Positions 24,564-32,641 of a stretch of 53,940 nucleotides of DNA are shown here, one piece after another (the stretch's first letter is position 1; each line of letters starts with the position of its first letter). The stretch is from contig CAZARN010000013.1 of assembly GCA_964487565.1 (NCBI GenBank), forward strand, positions 1-53,940, written 5' to 3'. Both the position numbers and the translations under genes were made by a program. The DNA comes from Phil1 sp964487565 (GTDB lineage: Bacteria; Bacillota; Clostridia; Christensenellales; CAG-138). The notes beneath the pieces are model-generated. The model saw only the letters and a list, made by a program, of their open reading frames with translations, ran no database searches and was not told the DNA's origin.

Positions 24564-26410
24564 TTTACCGCCTCCGCGATCGCTCTTTCAATTTCGGCGC
24601 GTACCATTGCCGCCGATATGCCGCATTCCTCGTCCTGCTGCGCGATGGATGCGTGCAGCACGGGCCTTTCAGGCATACCAAGCGTGACAAGCTTTGTTTT
24701 GCCGCAAAGATATTCCGCAACAGCCGAGCCAAGTCCGCCTTTGACTATACCGTCCTCAAGCGTGATGATGCACTTTGAGCCGGCGGCCGCCCGATCGAGG
24801 AGGACTGTATCCGCCGGATTGATGAATCGCGCGTTGATCACGGCGGCGTCAAGCCCTTCAGCGGCTGAAAGCGCCGTGCGCACGAGCCTTCCCTCGGCGA
24901 TAACCGTTATGCCGCCCGCTTCTTTCACCGTCTCCCACCTGCCGTATTCAACGGGCGTATCGAGCGGTATTGAAGGAAGCGTTCCCCTGTTATATCTGAT
25001 CGCGCACGGATGGCCGAGACCGAGCGCAAGCGCAAGCATCGCCCGAAGTTCCTCCTGGGATGAAGGCGCCATCACCGTCATATTTGGCAGATTGCGCAAA
25101 AAGCTCATGTCATACACGCCGTGATGCGTTTCACCGTCCTCGCCGACAAGTCCCGCGCGGTCGATCGCGAAAACCACCGGCAGATCCTGAAGGCACACGT
25201 CGTGGATTATCTCGTCGTAAGCGCGCTGCAAAAAGCTTGAATACACCGCCACGACGGGCTTCATCCCGGCGCTTGCCATGCCGGCCGCCATCGTCACGGC
25301 GTGTTCTTCCGCGATGCCGACATCAAAGAAGCGCTCCGGATATTCGCGCGCGAACAGATCGAGGCCCGTGCCTGTCGGCATTGCCGCGGTGATTGCGGCG
25401 ATCGTAGAGTCGCGCCGTGCGAGCTCGGTCAGCGCCGCCGCAAAAATTTCCGAATTGCTTTTCCCCTTCTTCGCGATACATTCGCCTGTGTCAGGATCGA
25501 ATTTCCCTATCCCGTGGAATTTTTCCGGGTCCTTCTCCGCAAATTCATAGCCCTTGCCCTTCGTCGTGATCATATGCACAACAACCGGGTGGCATAGCTC
25601 TTTGGCCTGAAAAAGCACATGCGACATCGCTTTGATATCATGCCCGTCCACGGGGCCGAGATATGTGAAGCCCATCTCCTCGAACATCACATTCGGCAGG
25701 AGAAGGTATTTTATCCTGTTTTTGAAACGAAGCACGCTGTTTGAAAGGCGCTGTCCTATCCGCGGTATCCGGTGGAGCAGATCGGCCACAAAGCCCTTGA
25801 AGCGCTGATATGAAGCGCTTGTGCGCATATTGTAAAGGTGACGGCTCATCGCGCCGACATTGTGCGATATCGACATATCGTTGTCGTTAATCACGACGAT
25901 CAGCGGCAGTTTGCTTTGCCCGGCGTCGTTCAGCGCTTCATAGCTGAGGCCGCCCGTGAGCGCGCCGTCGCCGATGATCGCAACCACCGCGCCCTTCTTC
26001 CCGAGTATCTCATTCGCGCGAAGTATCCCCAGCGCCGCGGAGACCGAAGTGCTCGCATGGCCGGTATTGAAGGCGTCATGCGGACTTTCGCTGCGTTTGG
26101 GGAAGCCGCTCATTCCGCCCTTCTGCCTCAGCGTGGCAAACTCATTCCTGCGCCCCGTAAGGAGCTTGTGTACATATGACTGATGTCCGACGTCGAATAC
26201 GAGTGCGTCGTTCGGTGAGTCGAAAACCGTGTGCAGCGCGATCGTCAGCTCCACAACGCCAAGATTCGAGGCGAGATGACCCCCTGTTTTCGATATGGTT
26301 TCAACAAGAAAAGCGCGTATCTCGGCGGCAAGCTCAGGCAGCCTGTTTCTGTCGATACGCCTGAAATCTTCAATTGAATTTATCGTGTCAAGCAGCGGGG
26401 TTTCTTTCAT
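24560..26410 (-). CDS. dxs: 1-deoxy-D-xylulose-5-phosphate synthase
   Basis: 616 residues. A thiamine-diphosphate enzyme that condenses pyruvate with glyceraldehyde 3-phosphate in the first MEP-pathway step. Visible landmarks are HLASNLGVVELTIALH (N-terminal His), the ThDP motif GDGALTGGLSYEALNDAG...VINDNDMSIS, GPVDGHDI and the transketolase-type pyrimidine domain (VGIAEEHAVTMAAGMA). With ispA upstream and the IspH fusion in this window, three isoprenoid genes are present. It has its own good promoter after ispA. Confidence 0.96.
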   Translation of the reverse strand: MKETPLLDTINSIEDFRRIDRNRLPELAAEIRAFLVETISKTGGHLASNLGVVELTIALHTVFDSPNDALVFDVGHQSYVHKLLTGRRNEFATLRQKGGMSGFPKRSESPHDAFNTGHASTSVSAALGILRANEILGKKGAVVAIIGDGALTGGLSYEALNDAGQSKLPLIVVINDNDMSISHNVGAMSRHLYNMRTSASYQRFKGFVADLLHRIPRIGQRLSNSVLRFKNRIKYLLLPNVMFEEMGFTYLGPVDGHDIKAMSHVLFQAKELCHPVVVHMITTKGKGYEFAEKDPEKFHGIGKFDPDTGECIAKKGKSNSEIFAAALTELARRDSTIAAITAAMPTGTGLDLFAREYPERFFDVGIAEEHAVTMAAGMASAGMKPVVAVYSSFLQRAYDEIIHDVCLQDLPVVFAIDRAGLVGEDGETHHGVYDMSFLRNLPNMTVMAPSSQEELRAMLALALGLGHPCAIRYNRGTLPSIPLDTPVEYGRWETVKEAGGITVIAEGRLVRTALSAAEGLDAAVINARFINPADTVLLDRAAAGSKCIITLEDGIVKGGLGSAVAEYLCGKTKLVTLGMPERPVLHASIAQQDEECGISAAMVRAEIERAIAEAVK

Positions 26411-26449
26411 CAGTTCACAATGCCTTTCGTTCGCGTCAAATGCCCGCGT

Positions 26450-26478
26450 ATTATATCACAATGAAAGCCGCCGGGCAA
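26450..26478 (-). promoter_or_regulatory. Sigma-A promoter for dxs
   Basis: Minus strand: TTGCCC, 17-nt spacer, TATAAT, in the 70-bp gap between ispA and dxs, about 40 bp before the dxs ATG. It suggests that dxs-tlyA-nadK-argR-recN can be transcribed apart from the upstream block. Confidence 0.6.
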
Positions 26479-26480
26479 CT

Positions 26481-27314
26481 TCAATGCGTGCGGGTCAGCG
26501 TATTTTTCACCAGTTCAAGGAGAAAGTCCGCTTTCGCGCCGTTTCTTTCTATCGCCGCGCATGCGCTCGCCGCCGCGGCCTCCGCCATCATGCGCACATC
26601 GCTCACCCCGTAAACGCTTACCATATTCTTCGGATCATCCTTCTCTTTTTCCGCGTCGAGTATGTCGTCCGTTTGCTGGAAAAGCATTCCGTAGCATTGG
26701 CCGAAGACCGAAGCGTACAGCTCATCCTCAGCATCTGCGCCAGCGATAGCAGCCCCCGCGCAGCATGATGCGCCTATCAGCGCACCCGTCTTCTTCTCCT
26801 GTATGTCCGCAAGACTCGCGATCCCGTCCTCAAGCGCGCCCGAAAGCTCAAGGCTCTGCCCCGCCACCATTCCGGTTACGCCCGCGCCTGAAGCAACAAA
26901 TTTCATCGCCCTTATATAGCGTATCAGCTCGTCAGGTTCATCCGGCGCGTTTGCGAGCATCCATTCAAAGGCATAGGTCAGCAGCCCGTCGCCCGCGAGC
27001 ACCGCGCCGCCCTCACCGAATACTTTATGGTTCGTGGGCCTTCCCCGGCGAAGATCATCGTTGTCCATACACGGAAGATCGTCGTGTATGAGCGAGTAAT
27101 TGTGTATCATCTCTATTGCGCAGGCGATCGGCAGCGCTTTGTTTATATCCCCGTCAAGCATGTCGCAAAAAGCAAGACACAGCGTCGGACGCAGGCGTTT
27201 GCCTGCCCCCATGAGGCTGTATTCCATCGCGCTTCGCAGCACGTCGGGTATATCCTCCTGTGCAAGCGAATAAGCAAGCATTGCCTCGATCTTGTCGATA
27301 TAAGGATTATTCAT
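26481..27314 (-). CDS. ispA: Polyprenyl (farnesyl) diphosphate synthase
   Basis: About 277 residues. An all-helical prenyltransferase building geranyl/farnesyl diphosphate from IPP and DMAPP. The first Asp-rich motif is HDDLPCMDNDDLRRGRPTNH and the second is QQTDDILDAEKEKDDPKN; GAGKRLRP near residue 37 binds diphosphate. ATG at 27314 overlaps the xseB stop by 8 nt; a longer upstream frame would run through xseB and is rejected. Confidence 0.94.
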   Translation of the reverse strand: MNNPYIDKIEAMLAYSLAQEDIPDVLRSAMEYSLMGAGKRLRPTLCLAFCDMLDGDINKALPIACAIEMIHNYSLIHDDLPCMDNDDLRRGRPTNHKVFGEGGAVLAGDGLLTYAFEWMLANAPDEPDELIRYIRAMKFVASGAGVTGMVAGQSLELSGALEDGIASLADIQEKKTGALIGASCCAGAAIAGADAEDELYASVFGQCYGMLFQQTDDILDAEKEKDDPKNMVSVYGVSDVRMMAEAAAASACAAIERNGAKADFLLELVKNTLTRTH

Positions 27315-27519
27315 CCTTCGCGTCCTCTTTGTTATCGATGGTGAGAAGCTTCGCCTCGTACCCGTCCAGCGCATTGCGGCATTTTTCGCAAAGCTCAACG
27401 CCTTTTTCATACAGCTTCATCATCTCGTCCAGCGTGATTCCGCCGTCCGAAAGCTTCTCCGTTATCTGCCGGAGCTGTTCGGCGTCCTTCTCATATGTTC
27501 CGGTTGATTTCGCGCTCAT
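27307..27519 (-). CDS. xseB: Exodeoxyribonuclease VII small subunit
   Basis: A 70-residue helical protein. YEKDAEQLRQITEKLSDGGITLDEMMKLYEKGVEL is the XseB signature. Several copies bind one XseA to form the single-strand exonuclease. The start overlaps the xseA stop (ATGA). Confidence 0.93.
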   Translation of the reverse strand: MSAKSTGTYEKDAEQLRQITEKLSDGGITLDEMMKLYEKGVELCEKCRNALDGYEAKLLTIDNKEDAKDE

Positions 27520-28733
27520 TCTGTCTCCTTTGCAAGCTTCACTTCATTTGCCGTCGCGCCTATTTCAGCGCCCTTCATCACGACCGTGATCCTGTCCCCC
27601 GGATGTATGCTCTCCGCCGTCGCCAGGGTCTCCTCGTCCTTCTTTATTATAGCGTATCCCCGCGCGAGCGTATGCGCCGGTGAAAGCGCCTCAAGCGCAG
27701 TCTCCGTTTTGCAAAGCATCTGCCTTTCCGCTTCAATACGGGCTTTTGCAAGGCGTTTTACGCTCTCCTCGATGCCGACAAGCTCCGCGCGCGCGCTTTG
27801 CAGCGCATATTTCGGCTTCGCAAGCGCTCCGCTCCCCATTGCGGCATTTATACGCTGCCGCTGCGCGTCGAGCCTTTGACGCACGATCTGCTTCAGGCTT
27901 TGGGCATATGAGTCGATATCAAGGCTCACCGCCTCGTATTCAGGCACGCATAACTCGGCCGCCGCGGAGGGAGTCGCCGCGCGCAGATCAGCCGTAAAAT
28001 CCGCGATCGTGAAATCCGTTTCGTGCCCCACGGCGCTCACGACAGGCACTTTACACTCATATATCGCACGCGCCGTTTTTTCTTCGTTGAAAGCCCACAG
28101 ATCCTCAAGGCTTCCGCCGCCGCGGCCAACAATGATCACATCGGCGCGGCCGTCGGCTTCCACGCGGCGTATCGCGCGCGCGATCTCATCCGCCGCGCCT
28201 TCGCCCTGCACCTTTGCGGGACAAAACACGATATCCATCGTCGGGAAACGCCGCCTGATGATCTTTGTGATATCCTGGACCGCAGCCCCTGTCGGCGAAG
28301 TGACGATCCCCACGCAACGCGGCAGAAACGGTATCCGTTTCTTGTGCGCTTCGTCGAAAAGTCCCTCTGCGCCAAGCTTTGCCTTGAGACGCATAAAGCG
28401 CCTGTAAAGCTCGCCTTCCCCGTCGCCCTCGATCGATTTGACGTAAAATTGGAACTGACCGTCCCTTGAATAGAGCGAGGCATAACCCGTCGCGACCACC
28501 TGCATGCCGTCCTCAAGATCGCAGGACAAGCCCATCGCGTTCTGTCTGAACATCACGCAACGCACCAGCGCGCCTTCATCCTTCATGGAAAAATACAGGT
28601 GTCCTGATGAATGCCGTTTGAATCCGCTTATCTCGCCTTTTATTGAAACAGATGAAAGCAGCGCGTCATTGGAAAGAAGAGTTGTTACGTATTCGTTGAG
28701 CTGCGATACGCTCAGCACATATCCTCCCCTCAT
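27516..28733 (-). CDS. xseA: Exodeoxyribonuclease VII large subunit
   Basis: 405 residues. An N-terminal OB fold (LSVSQLNEYVTTLLSNDALLSSVSIKGEISGFKRHSSGHLYFSMKD) is followed by the catalytic core (VGIVTSPTGAAVQDI, IIVGRGGGSLEDLWAFNEE, PVVSAVGHETDFTIADF) and a C-terminal helical region. It degrades single-stranded DNA. The ATG at 28733 overlaps the upstream stop (ATGA). A GTG 15 nt downstream lies behind GGGGAGG and is an alternative start. Confidence 0.95.
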   Translation of the reverse strand: MRGGYVLSVSQLNEYVTTLLSNDALLSSVSIKGEISGFKRHSSGHLYFSMKDEGALVRCVMFRQNAMGLSCDLEDGMQVVATGYASLYSRDGQFQFYVKSIEGDGEGELYRRFMRLKAKLGAEGLFDEAHKKRIPFLPRCVGIVTSPTGAAVQDITKIIRRRFPTMDIVFCPAKVQGEGAADEIARAIRRVEADGRADVIIVGRGGGSLEDLWAFNEEKTARAIYECKVPVVSAVGHETDFTIADFTADLRAATPSAAAELCVPEYEAVSLDIDSYAQSLKQIVRQRLDAQRQRINAAMGSGALAKPKYALQSARAELVGIEESVKRLAKARIEAERQMLCKTETALEALSPAHTLARGYAIIKKDEETLATAESIHPGDRITVVMKGAEIGATANEVKLAKETE

Positions 28734-29698
28734 TGCGCGGCCTCCTTCTCCGTATGCTCAGCCATGTCGCGCGTGAGCAGCGCCGTGCCGACCGCGTTGT
28801 CCGAAGAGAGCGCGCTCTCTCCGAAAAATAGCTTCGGCCCCCCTTTTTTGCTCATACGCCCGGCCATGAGCTTCCTGAGCAGCGCGCTTGACGCAACGCC
28901 GCCGGCGATCAGCGCGACATGGCAGTCCGTCTCAAGCGATGCGTTGCACAGCATCGCCGTGAACGTGCGCGCCATACAGTCGTATACCGCATAGGCAATC
29001 GCTTCGTGAGAGGTGTCCTTCGCGCCGAGAAGCCTTTGCGCCGCGCTCTCCACGCCCGAAAAAGAGCACGAACAGCCGCGCACCGAAGATGGCAGCTTCA
29101 ATTCCCGCGCGCCGTCATATGCCCAGGCGAGCTTTTCCATCTCCCGTCCGCACGGGAAACGCATCCCCATTGCAACGCCGAGCCTGTCCACAAACTGGCC
29201 GGCATGAAGATCCTCCGAGCCGCCGATAAGCCTTATCCCAAACTTCTCGTCAACATCCAGTATTTCTGTCGTCCCGCCCGAAATGTGCATTGAGAGCATC
29301 CTTTTTCCCATGAGCTGCTCGTTGCCCAGAAGCGCCGCGCGGATATGTCCCTGCTGGTGCGAAAATTCGTAAAGCGGCACGCCCAGCGCAGACGAAAGCG
29401 CCGCCGCCGCGGTTTTGCCCGCGAGGAAGACCGGCATGTACGAATCCTCGCAAAGCCGCGGTCTCGCGCTCACGCCCACCGCGCGTATCCGTTCCCTGTC
29501 AAGGGCGGAAAACGCCTGCGGTATCATGGCGCCAAGGTTTCGCACATGCTGAAAGACTCCGTCGCTTTGGCGGAGTCCTCTTTCCCCTTCGGCGACAGAG
29601 AGCACCGTTCTGTTGTCAAGAACGATGCCCTTTTCGTCAACGCATGAAAACGAAGTCGTATAGCAGCTCGTGTCGAGCCCTATGAAGAGGCCTTCCAA
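28730..29698 (-). CDS. TsaD/Kae1-like paralogue (peptidase M22-type ASKHA fold)
   Basis: A 322-residue protein related to TsaD/Kae1, the catalytic subunit of tRNA t6A synthesis. It starts FIGLDTSCYTTSFSCVDEKG, has the metal-type H-x4-H (FSHQQGHIRAA), phosphate-binding ISGGTTEI and AGGVASSALL, and ends with SSDNAVGTALL. It is more divergent than true TsaD, so it is probably the second paralogue often found beside nusB/xseA in Clostridia; its role is not established. The mtaB gene in this window acts on t6A but does not prove a link. Confidence 0.75.
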   Translation of the reverse strand: MEGLFIGLDTSCYTTSFSCVDEKGIVLDNRTVLSVAEGERGLRQSDGVFQHVRNLGAMIPQAFSALDRERIRAVGVSARPRLCEDSYMPVFLAGKTAAAALSSALGVPLYEFSHQQGHIRAALLGNEQLMGKRMLSMHISGGTTEILDVDEKFGIRLIGGSEDLHAGQFVDRLGVAMGMRFPCGREMEKLAWAYDGARELKLPSSVRGCSCSFSGVESAAQRLLGAKDTSHEAIAYAVYDCMARTFTAMLCNASLETDCHVALIAGGVASSALLRKLMAGRMSKKGGPKLFFGESALSSDNAVGTALLTRDMAEHTEKEAAQ

Positions 29699-29700
29699 TG

Positions 29701-30114
29701 TCAGTCCCCTTTTCTGTTTTCTTTTTCAAGTGTGCCGAGCATACCGTTTATGTATGACGGCGATCTGTCGCCGCCGAAACGCTTTGCAAGCTCGACAGCC
29801 TCGTTTATGGACACGCTGTCGGGAATATCCTTCCGATAGAGCATTTCATAAATCGCAATGCGCAATATCGTCAGATCGACCTTCGGCATACGGCCTATGC
29901 TCCAGCCGATGGCAAGCCGTTCGATGAGCTCGTCTATCTCCTGCGCGTGCTCCTCTATGCCTGCAAGCACCTCATCCGTATAGCGGAGATCATCCGCCGT
30001 CGGTTTTTCACTGATGCCGGATTTTTCAAGTATGTCCTCATAAGTGTCTTCTCCGCCGAAGAGGCGCGCGAACGCATGCTTCATCGCCACCTCGCGGGCT
30101 GTTTTCCTGCTCAT
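29701..30114 (-). CDS. nusB: Transcription antitermination factor NusB
   Basis: A 137-residue all-helical RNA-binding protein joining the rRNA antitermination complex. The N-terminus SRKTAREVAMKHAFARLF and the C-terminal ILRIAIYEMLYRKDIPDSVSINEAVELAKRFGGDRSPSYINGML are diagnostic. It lies 2 bp before the TsaD-like gene and 22 bp after the DUF2273 gene. Confidence 0.95.
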   Translation of the reverse strand: MSRKTAREVAMKHAFARLFGGEDTYEDILEKSGISEKPTADDLRYTDEVLAGIEEHAQEIDELIERLAIGWSIGRMPKVDLTILRIAIYEMLYRKDIPDSVSINEAVELAKRFGGDRSPSYINGMLGTLEKENRKGD

Positions 30115-30136
30115 ATCTTCTGTATTACCCCCGGTT

Positions 30137-30358
30137 TCAACTTCCCTTTCTGCCGAACAATCCGCGGAAGAAATCCGCGACTCTCTCCCGGCCGCCCTGA
30201 TCCATGAGGGTGCCTATGAAGTATGCAAACGCGACGATGACCGTCAGCAAAAGGGTGCGCCAGAAATTGATGGTGAAAATCAGTATCGTAAAAACCACTG
30301 CTGCCGCGACGCCGATTATTCTCCATTTATACTTTTTGAAAAACTCCATTAAATCCAT
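30137..30358 (-). CDS. DUF2273 small integral membrane protein
   Basis: 73 residues: a short basic N-terminus (MDLMEFFKKYKWR), two transmembrane helices (about 13-32 and 35-49) and a charged tail with RVADFFRGLFGRKG. DUF2273 proteins normally sit between amaP and nusB and belong to the Asp23 envelope-stress module; their function is unproven. Confidence 0.88.
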   Translation of the reverse strand: MDLMEFFKKYKWRIIGVAAAVVFTILIFTINFWRTLLLTVIVAFAYFIGTLMDQGGRERVADFFRGLFGRKGS

Positions 30359-30371
30359 TGTCGCAGCTCCG

Positions 30372-30941
30372 TCAGATCGTTTTGGGCGCCTTTGGCTGCG
30401 CCGTCGGCATGATGATTATGTCAACGGAATTAACCGTGATGCCCGAAAGATTTTCCATGTATTCCTTGAGCGACTTCTGCAGTTCACCGCTCATCTCCGG
30501 TATCACCGTTTCCGGCATGACCTGAAGCTTAAGCGATATTCCTATCCCGCCGTTCTCCGATGCTGTGACGCGGCTTTCGCATTCCTTGATGCGCTGGTTC
30601 GTGCGGCAATGACGCTGTACAAGCGCGTCGAGCGCTGCAAGGGTTATGTATGCGCTGCCGTTATCCCCCGCGTGGAGCAAAGCCGAGGTGGGCGTTTTTT
30701 CTGTTTTCTCATGCCGGCGGTTTCCCATGCCGATGAAAAGCCTCAGCGCGATGACGAGCAGAACAAGGCCCGCACCGCCGATGATGAGCTTGTTTTGGAT
30801 GAGGCCGTTTGTCGCGACGCCCACCCAATATGATATCGTTTCACCGGACACGATATCCATCGCCGTACACACGCAAAGCGCCGACAGCGCAATGGTGAAC
30901 AGCAGAAGCAGCACCAGCAGGAATTTGTCTATGAATTTCAT
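30372..30941 (-). CDS. amaP: Alkaline shock response membrane anchor protein AmaP
   Basis: 189 residues with two N-terminal transmembrane helices (about 5-28 and 50-70) and a cytoplasmic Asp23-like domain (KLQVMPETVIPEMSGELQKSLKEYMENLSGITVNSVDIIIM). In Staphylococcus AmaP tethers Asp23 to the membrane. It lies between the asp23 and DUF2273 genes, the standard order. Confidence 0.88.
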   Translation of the reverse strand: MKFIDKFLLVLLLLFTIALSALCVCTAMDIVSGETISYWVGVATNGLIQNKLIIGGAGLVLLVIALRLFIGMGNRRHEKTEKTPTSALLHAGDNGSAYITLAALDALVQRHCRTNQRIKECESRVTASENGGIGISLKLQVMPETVIPEMSGELQKSLKEYMENLSGITVNSVDIIIMPTAQPKAPKTI

Positions 30942-30978
30942 TTGTAACGCTCCTTATCCTTTGCGCGGGCTTGAAAAA

Positions 30979-31395
30979 TCACTGCGCGTCCGCGGGCGTT
31001 TCGGGCTTCTTTACCGATGATTTTTCAAATGAAATGCTCTGCACGGAAACGTTCACCGCCGTCACGCGAAGACCGGTCATCGTTTCGATGGCGTTCTTTA
31101 TGCTCTTCTGTATATTCTGGCAGACCTCGTGCAGCTTGTAGCCGTATTTGATGATTATCGCAAGATCAACGCTGACGTCATCCTCGTTCACATCAACGCG
31201 CACGCCCTTGGTCATGCTTTTCTTTGTGCTGAGCATACCTGTTATTCCTTCCATCACGTTGCCGGACATGCCGTCCACACCTTCGATGTCGGCGGCGGCA
31301 AGGTTTGCGATGGTTGCTATCACGTCGGGCGCGAAAGTAATTTTTCCACCCTGTACCGTATCCATTTCACGGGAGATCTCATTCTCGGATGCCAT
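30979..31395 (-). CDS. Asp23/Gls24 family envelope stress response protein
   Basis: 138 residues. KITFAPDVIATIANLAAADIEGVDGMSG and VDLAIIIKYGYKLHEVCQNIQKSIKNAIETMTGL are the Asp23 signature. The protein coats the inner face of the membrane, anchored by AmaP. ATG at 31395 was chosen because GAGGAGG lies 8-9 nt upstream; a longer frame through the promoter is rejected. It opens the long asp23-nusB-xse block. Confidence 0.92.
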   Translation of the reverse strand: MASENEISREMDTVQGGKITFAPDVIATIANLAAADIEGVDGMSGNVMEGITGMLSTKKSMTKGVRVDVNEDDVSVDLAIIIKYGYKLHEVCQNIQKSIKNAIETMTGLRVTAVNVSVQSISFEKSSVKKPETPADAQ

Positions 31396-31425
31396 AATAT
31401 TTACCTCCTCATTAGTCTTTTGGGT

Positions 31426-31451
31426 ATTATAGCAGAAAATCGCTTTTCTGC
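31426..31451 (-). promoter_or_regulatory. Extended -10 promoter of asp23 abutted by a perfect inverted repeat
   Basis: Minus strand: TGCTATAAT is an ideal extended -10; no good -35 is present. Directly upstream, GCAGAAAA-gcga-TTTTCTGC is a perfect 8-bp inverted repeat that fills the spacer and touches the -10. Its placement suits a repressor site; no T run follows, so it is not a terminator of spoIIIAH. Confidence 0.6.
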
Positions 31452-31497
31452 ATAGCGCAACATCCTCCGCGCGCCGCAATTCACAGAAGGTTTGCTT

Positions 31498-32031
31498 TTA
31501 TTTCGGATTTGCCGTAATTTTTACATTTTCTGCGGTTGCGCCCGTCGCGCTGCGCACGATCTCCAGTATCTGTGCCGCCTCTTCCGCGGTGAGTTCTTCG
31601 CAGTCGACGGCAACGTTGACCGTGCCTCTGCTTATCGTCACCGCCGCGTCGCTGAAGCCTTTCGCAAGTATCATGCTTTCCGCGTTGAACTCCATCTCCA
31701 TCTGCTCAACGAGGGCAAGCTTCTGCGCCTGAGCGTCCTCAAGCGTTTCGGAATCATTTGCGCTGGTGCTGATTATTTCATCAAGATATGATATTTCAAG
31801 CGCGCGCGTCTGTTCCCGCTCCTCACGAAACGCCGCGTAATAATCCGTTACGGGTGCGTTCACGCTCATTCCGTCCTCTTGCGGCGCGTCCGCCGCGACA
31901 CCCGCTTCGCCCGTCTGCGCCGTTCCCGCGGACGCGCTCGAATCTTCCTTTGCGGAACCCATCGATATGCTCCACCATACCGCGCCCGCAAGCAAAAGCG
32001 CAATCATCCCGATACCGATATATTTTTTCAT
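31498..32031 (-). CDS. spoIIIAH: Stage III sporulation protein AH
   Basis: 177 residues: an N-terminal transmembrane helix (about 4-25), an Asp/Glu/Ala-rich linker, then a YscJ/FliF-like ring-building domain (about 60-175). In Bacillus the mother-cell SpoIIIAH meets SpoIIQ from the forespore to form the feeding-tube channel. It is the last gene of the operon, 5 bp after spoIIIAG. Confidence 0.9.
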   Translation of the reverse strand: MKKYIGIGMIALLLAGAVWWSISMGSAKEDSSASAGTAQTGEAGVAADAPQEDGMSVNAPVTDYYAAFREEREQTRALEISYLDEIISTSANDSETLEDAQAQKLALVEQMEMEFNAESMILAKGFSDAAVTISRGTVNVAVDCEELTAEEAAQILEIVRSATGATAENVKITANPK

Positions 32032-32036
32032 TTGAT

Positions 32037-32471
32037 TCAGCCCTCCGTGCTGTTTTTATACATTGTATATATGCCAACATTTTCCGCTTTAACGCCAAGC
32101 GCCGTAACTGCCGCCGTGTGCAGCGCATTCCTCACCCCGATATCCGCCGCGCCTTCTGCGACGACGATAACGCCCTGTATCGTTCCGTTTTCATCCTCGG
32201 TTATCATCACGCTCACCTCGCCTGCTCCGACGATGAGCGAAAGCGTGTCGGCAAGCTTTTTTTCCTTCGCGCTCATGGTATATGCGCCGCTCGAACCGCC
32301 GTCGGCACTTTGTGTTTTTCCGGCGTCGCACGATGAAACGGCGAACATCAGTATACCCGCGCCGATCAGCAGGGCATATACCGCGATCTCAAGCTTTTTG
32401 TTCGCTTTCATCTTTGCGGCAATGCTGCCGATTATGCTTCCCGATCCTTTTTTGCCTTCACCTTCCATCAT
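32037..32471 (-). CDS. spoIIIAG: Stage III sporulation protein AG
   Basis: About 144 residues with one transmembrane helix near 30-47 (AVYALLIGAGILMFAVSS). A ring-building domain follows (EKKLADTLSLIVGAGEVSVMITEDENG...VRNALHTAAVTALGVKAENVGIYTM). It forms the large mother-cell ring of the SpoIIIA-SpoIIQ channel. The start overlaps the spoIIIAF stop (ATGATG); a longer upstream frame would cover spoIIIAF and is rejected. Confidence 0.9.
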   Translation of the reverse strand: MMEGEGKKGSGSIIGSIAAKMKANKKLEIAVYALLIGAGILMFAVSSCDAGKTQSADGGSSGAYTMSAKEKKLADTLSLIVGAGEVSVMITEDENGTIQGVIVVAEGAADIGVRNALHTAAVTALGVKAENVGIYTMYKNSTEG

Positions 32472-32641
32472 ATGCCCCCTATAAGCCCTACAATACTTTC
32501 GGCGATCGCGGCAAGGATCATCAGCGACATCGCGCGTCTGCCGCTTTCGCTCAGGTTTCCCTTCGGCAGGGCAAAGCCGCAAAGCGCCGCCGTGAGCGTT
32601 ATCGCCCCTATGCGCGTCATAAGCCCGGTGAGCGCGCTCAT
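32468..32641 (-). CDS. spoIIIAF: Stage III sporulation protein AF, minimal two-helix form
   Basis: Only 57 residues, two hydrophobic helices (IGAITLTAALCGFAL and MSLMILAAIAESIVGLIGGI). Its place between AE and AG, overlapping both by ATGA, identifies it as spoIIIAF. Bacillus SpoIIIAF is about 200 residues with a cytoplasmic domain that is absent here. No leftover coding sequence or frameshift explains the loss, because spoIIIAG begins at the stop codon. The longer ORF that includes it starts inside spoIIIAE and is not credible. Confidence 0.75.
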   Translation of the reverse strand: MSALTGLMTRIGAITLTAALCGFALPKGNLSESGRRAMSLMILAAIAESIVGLIGGI

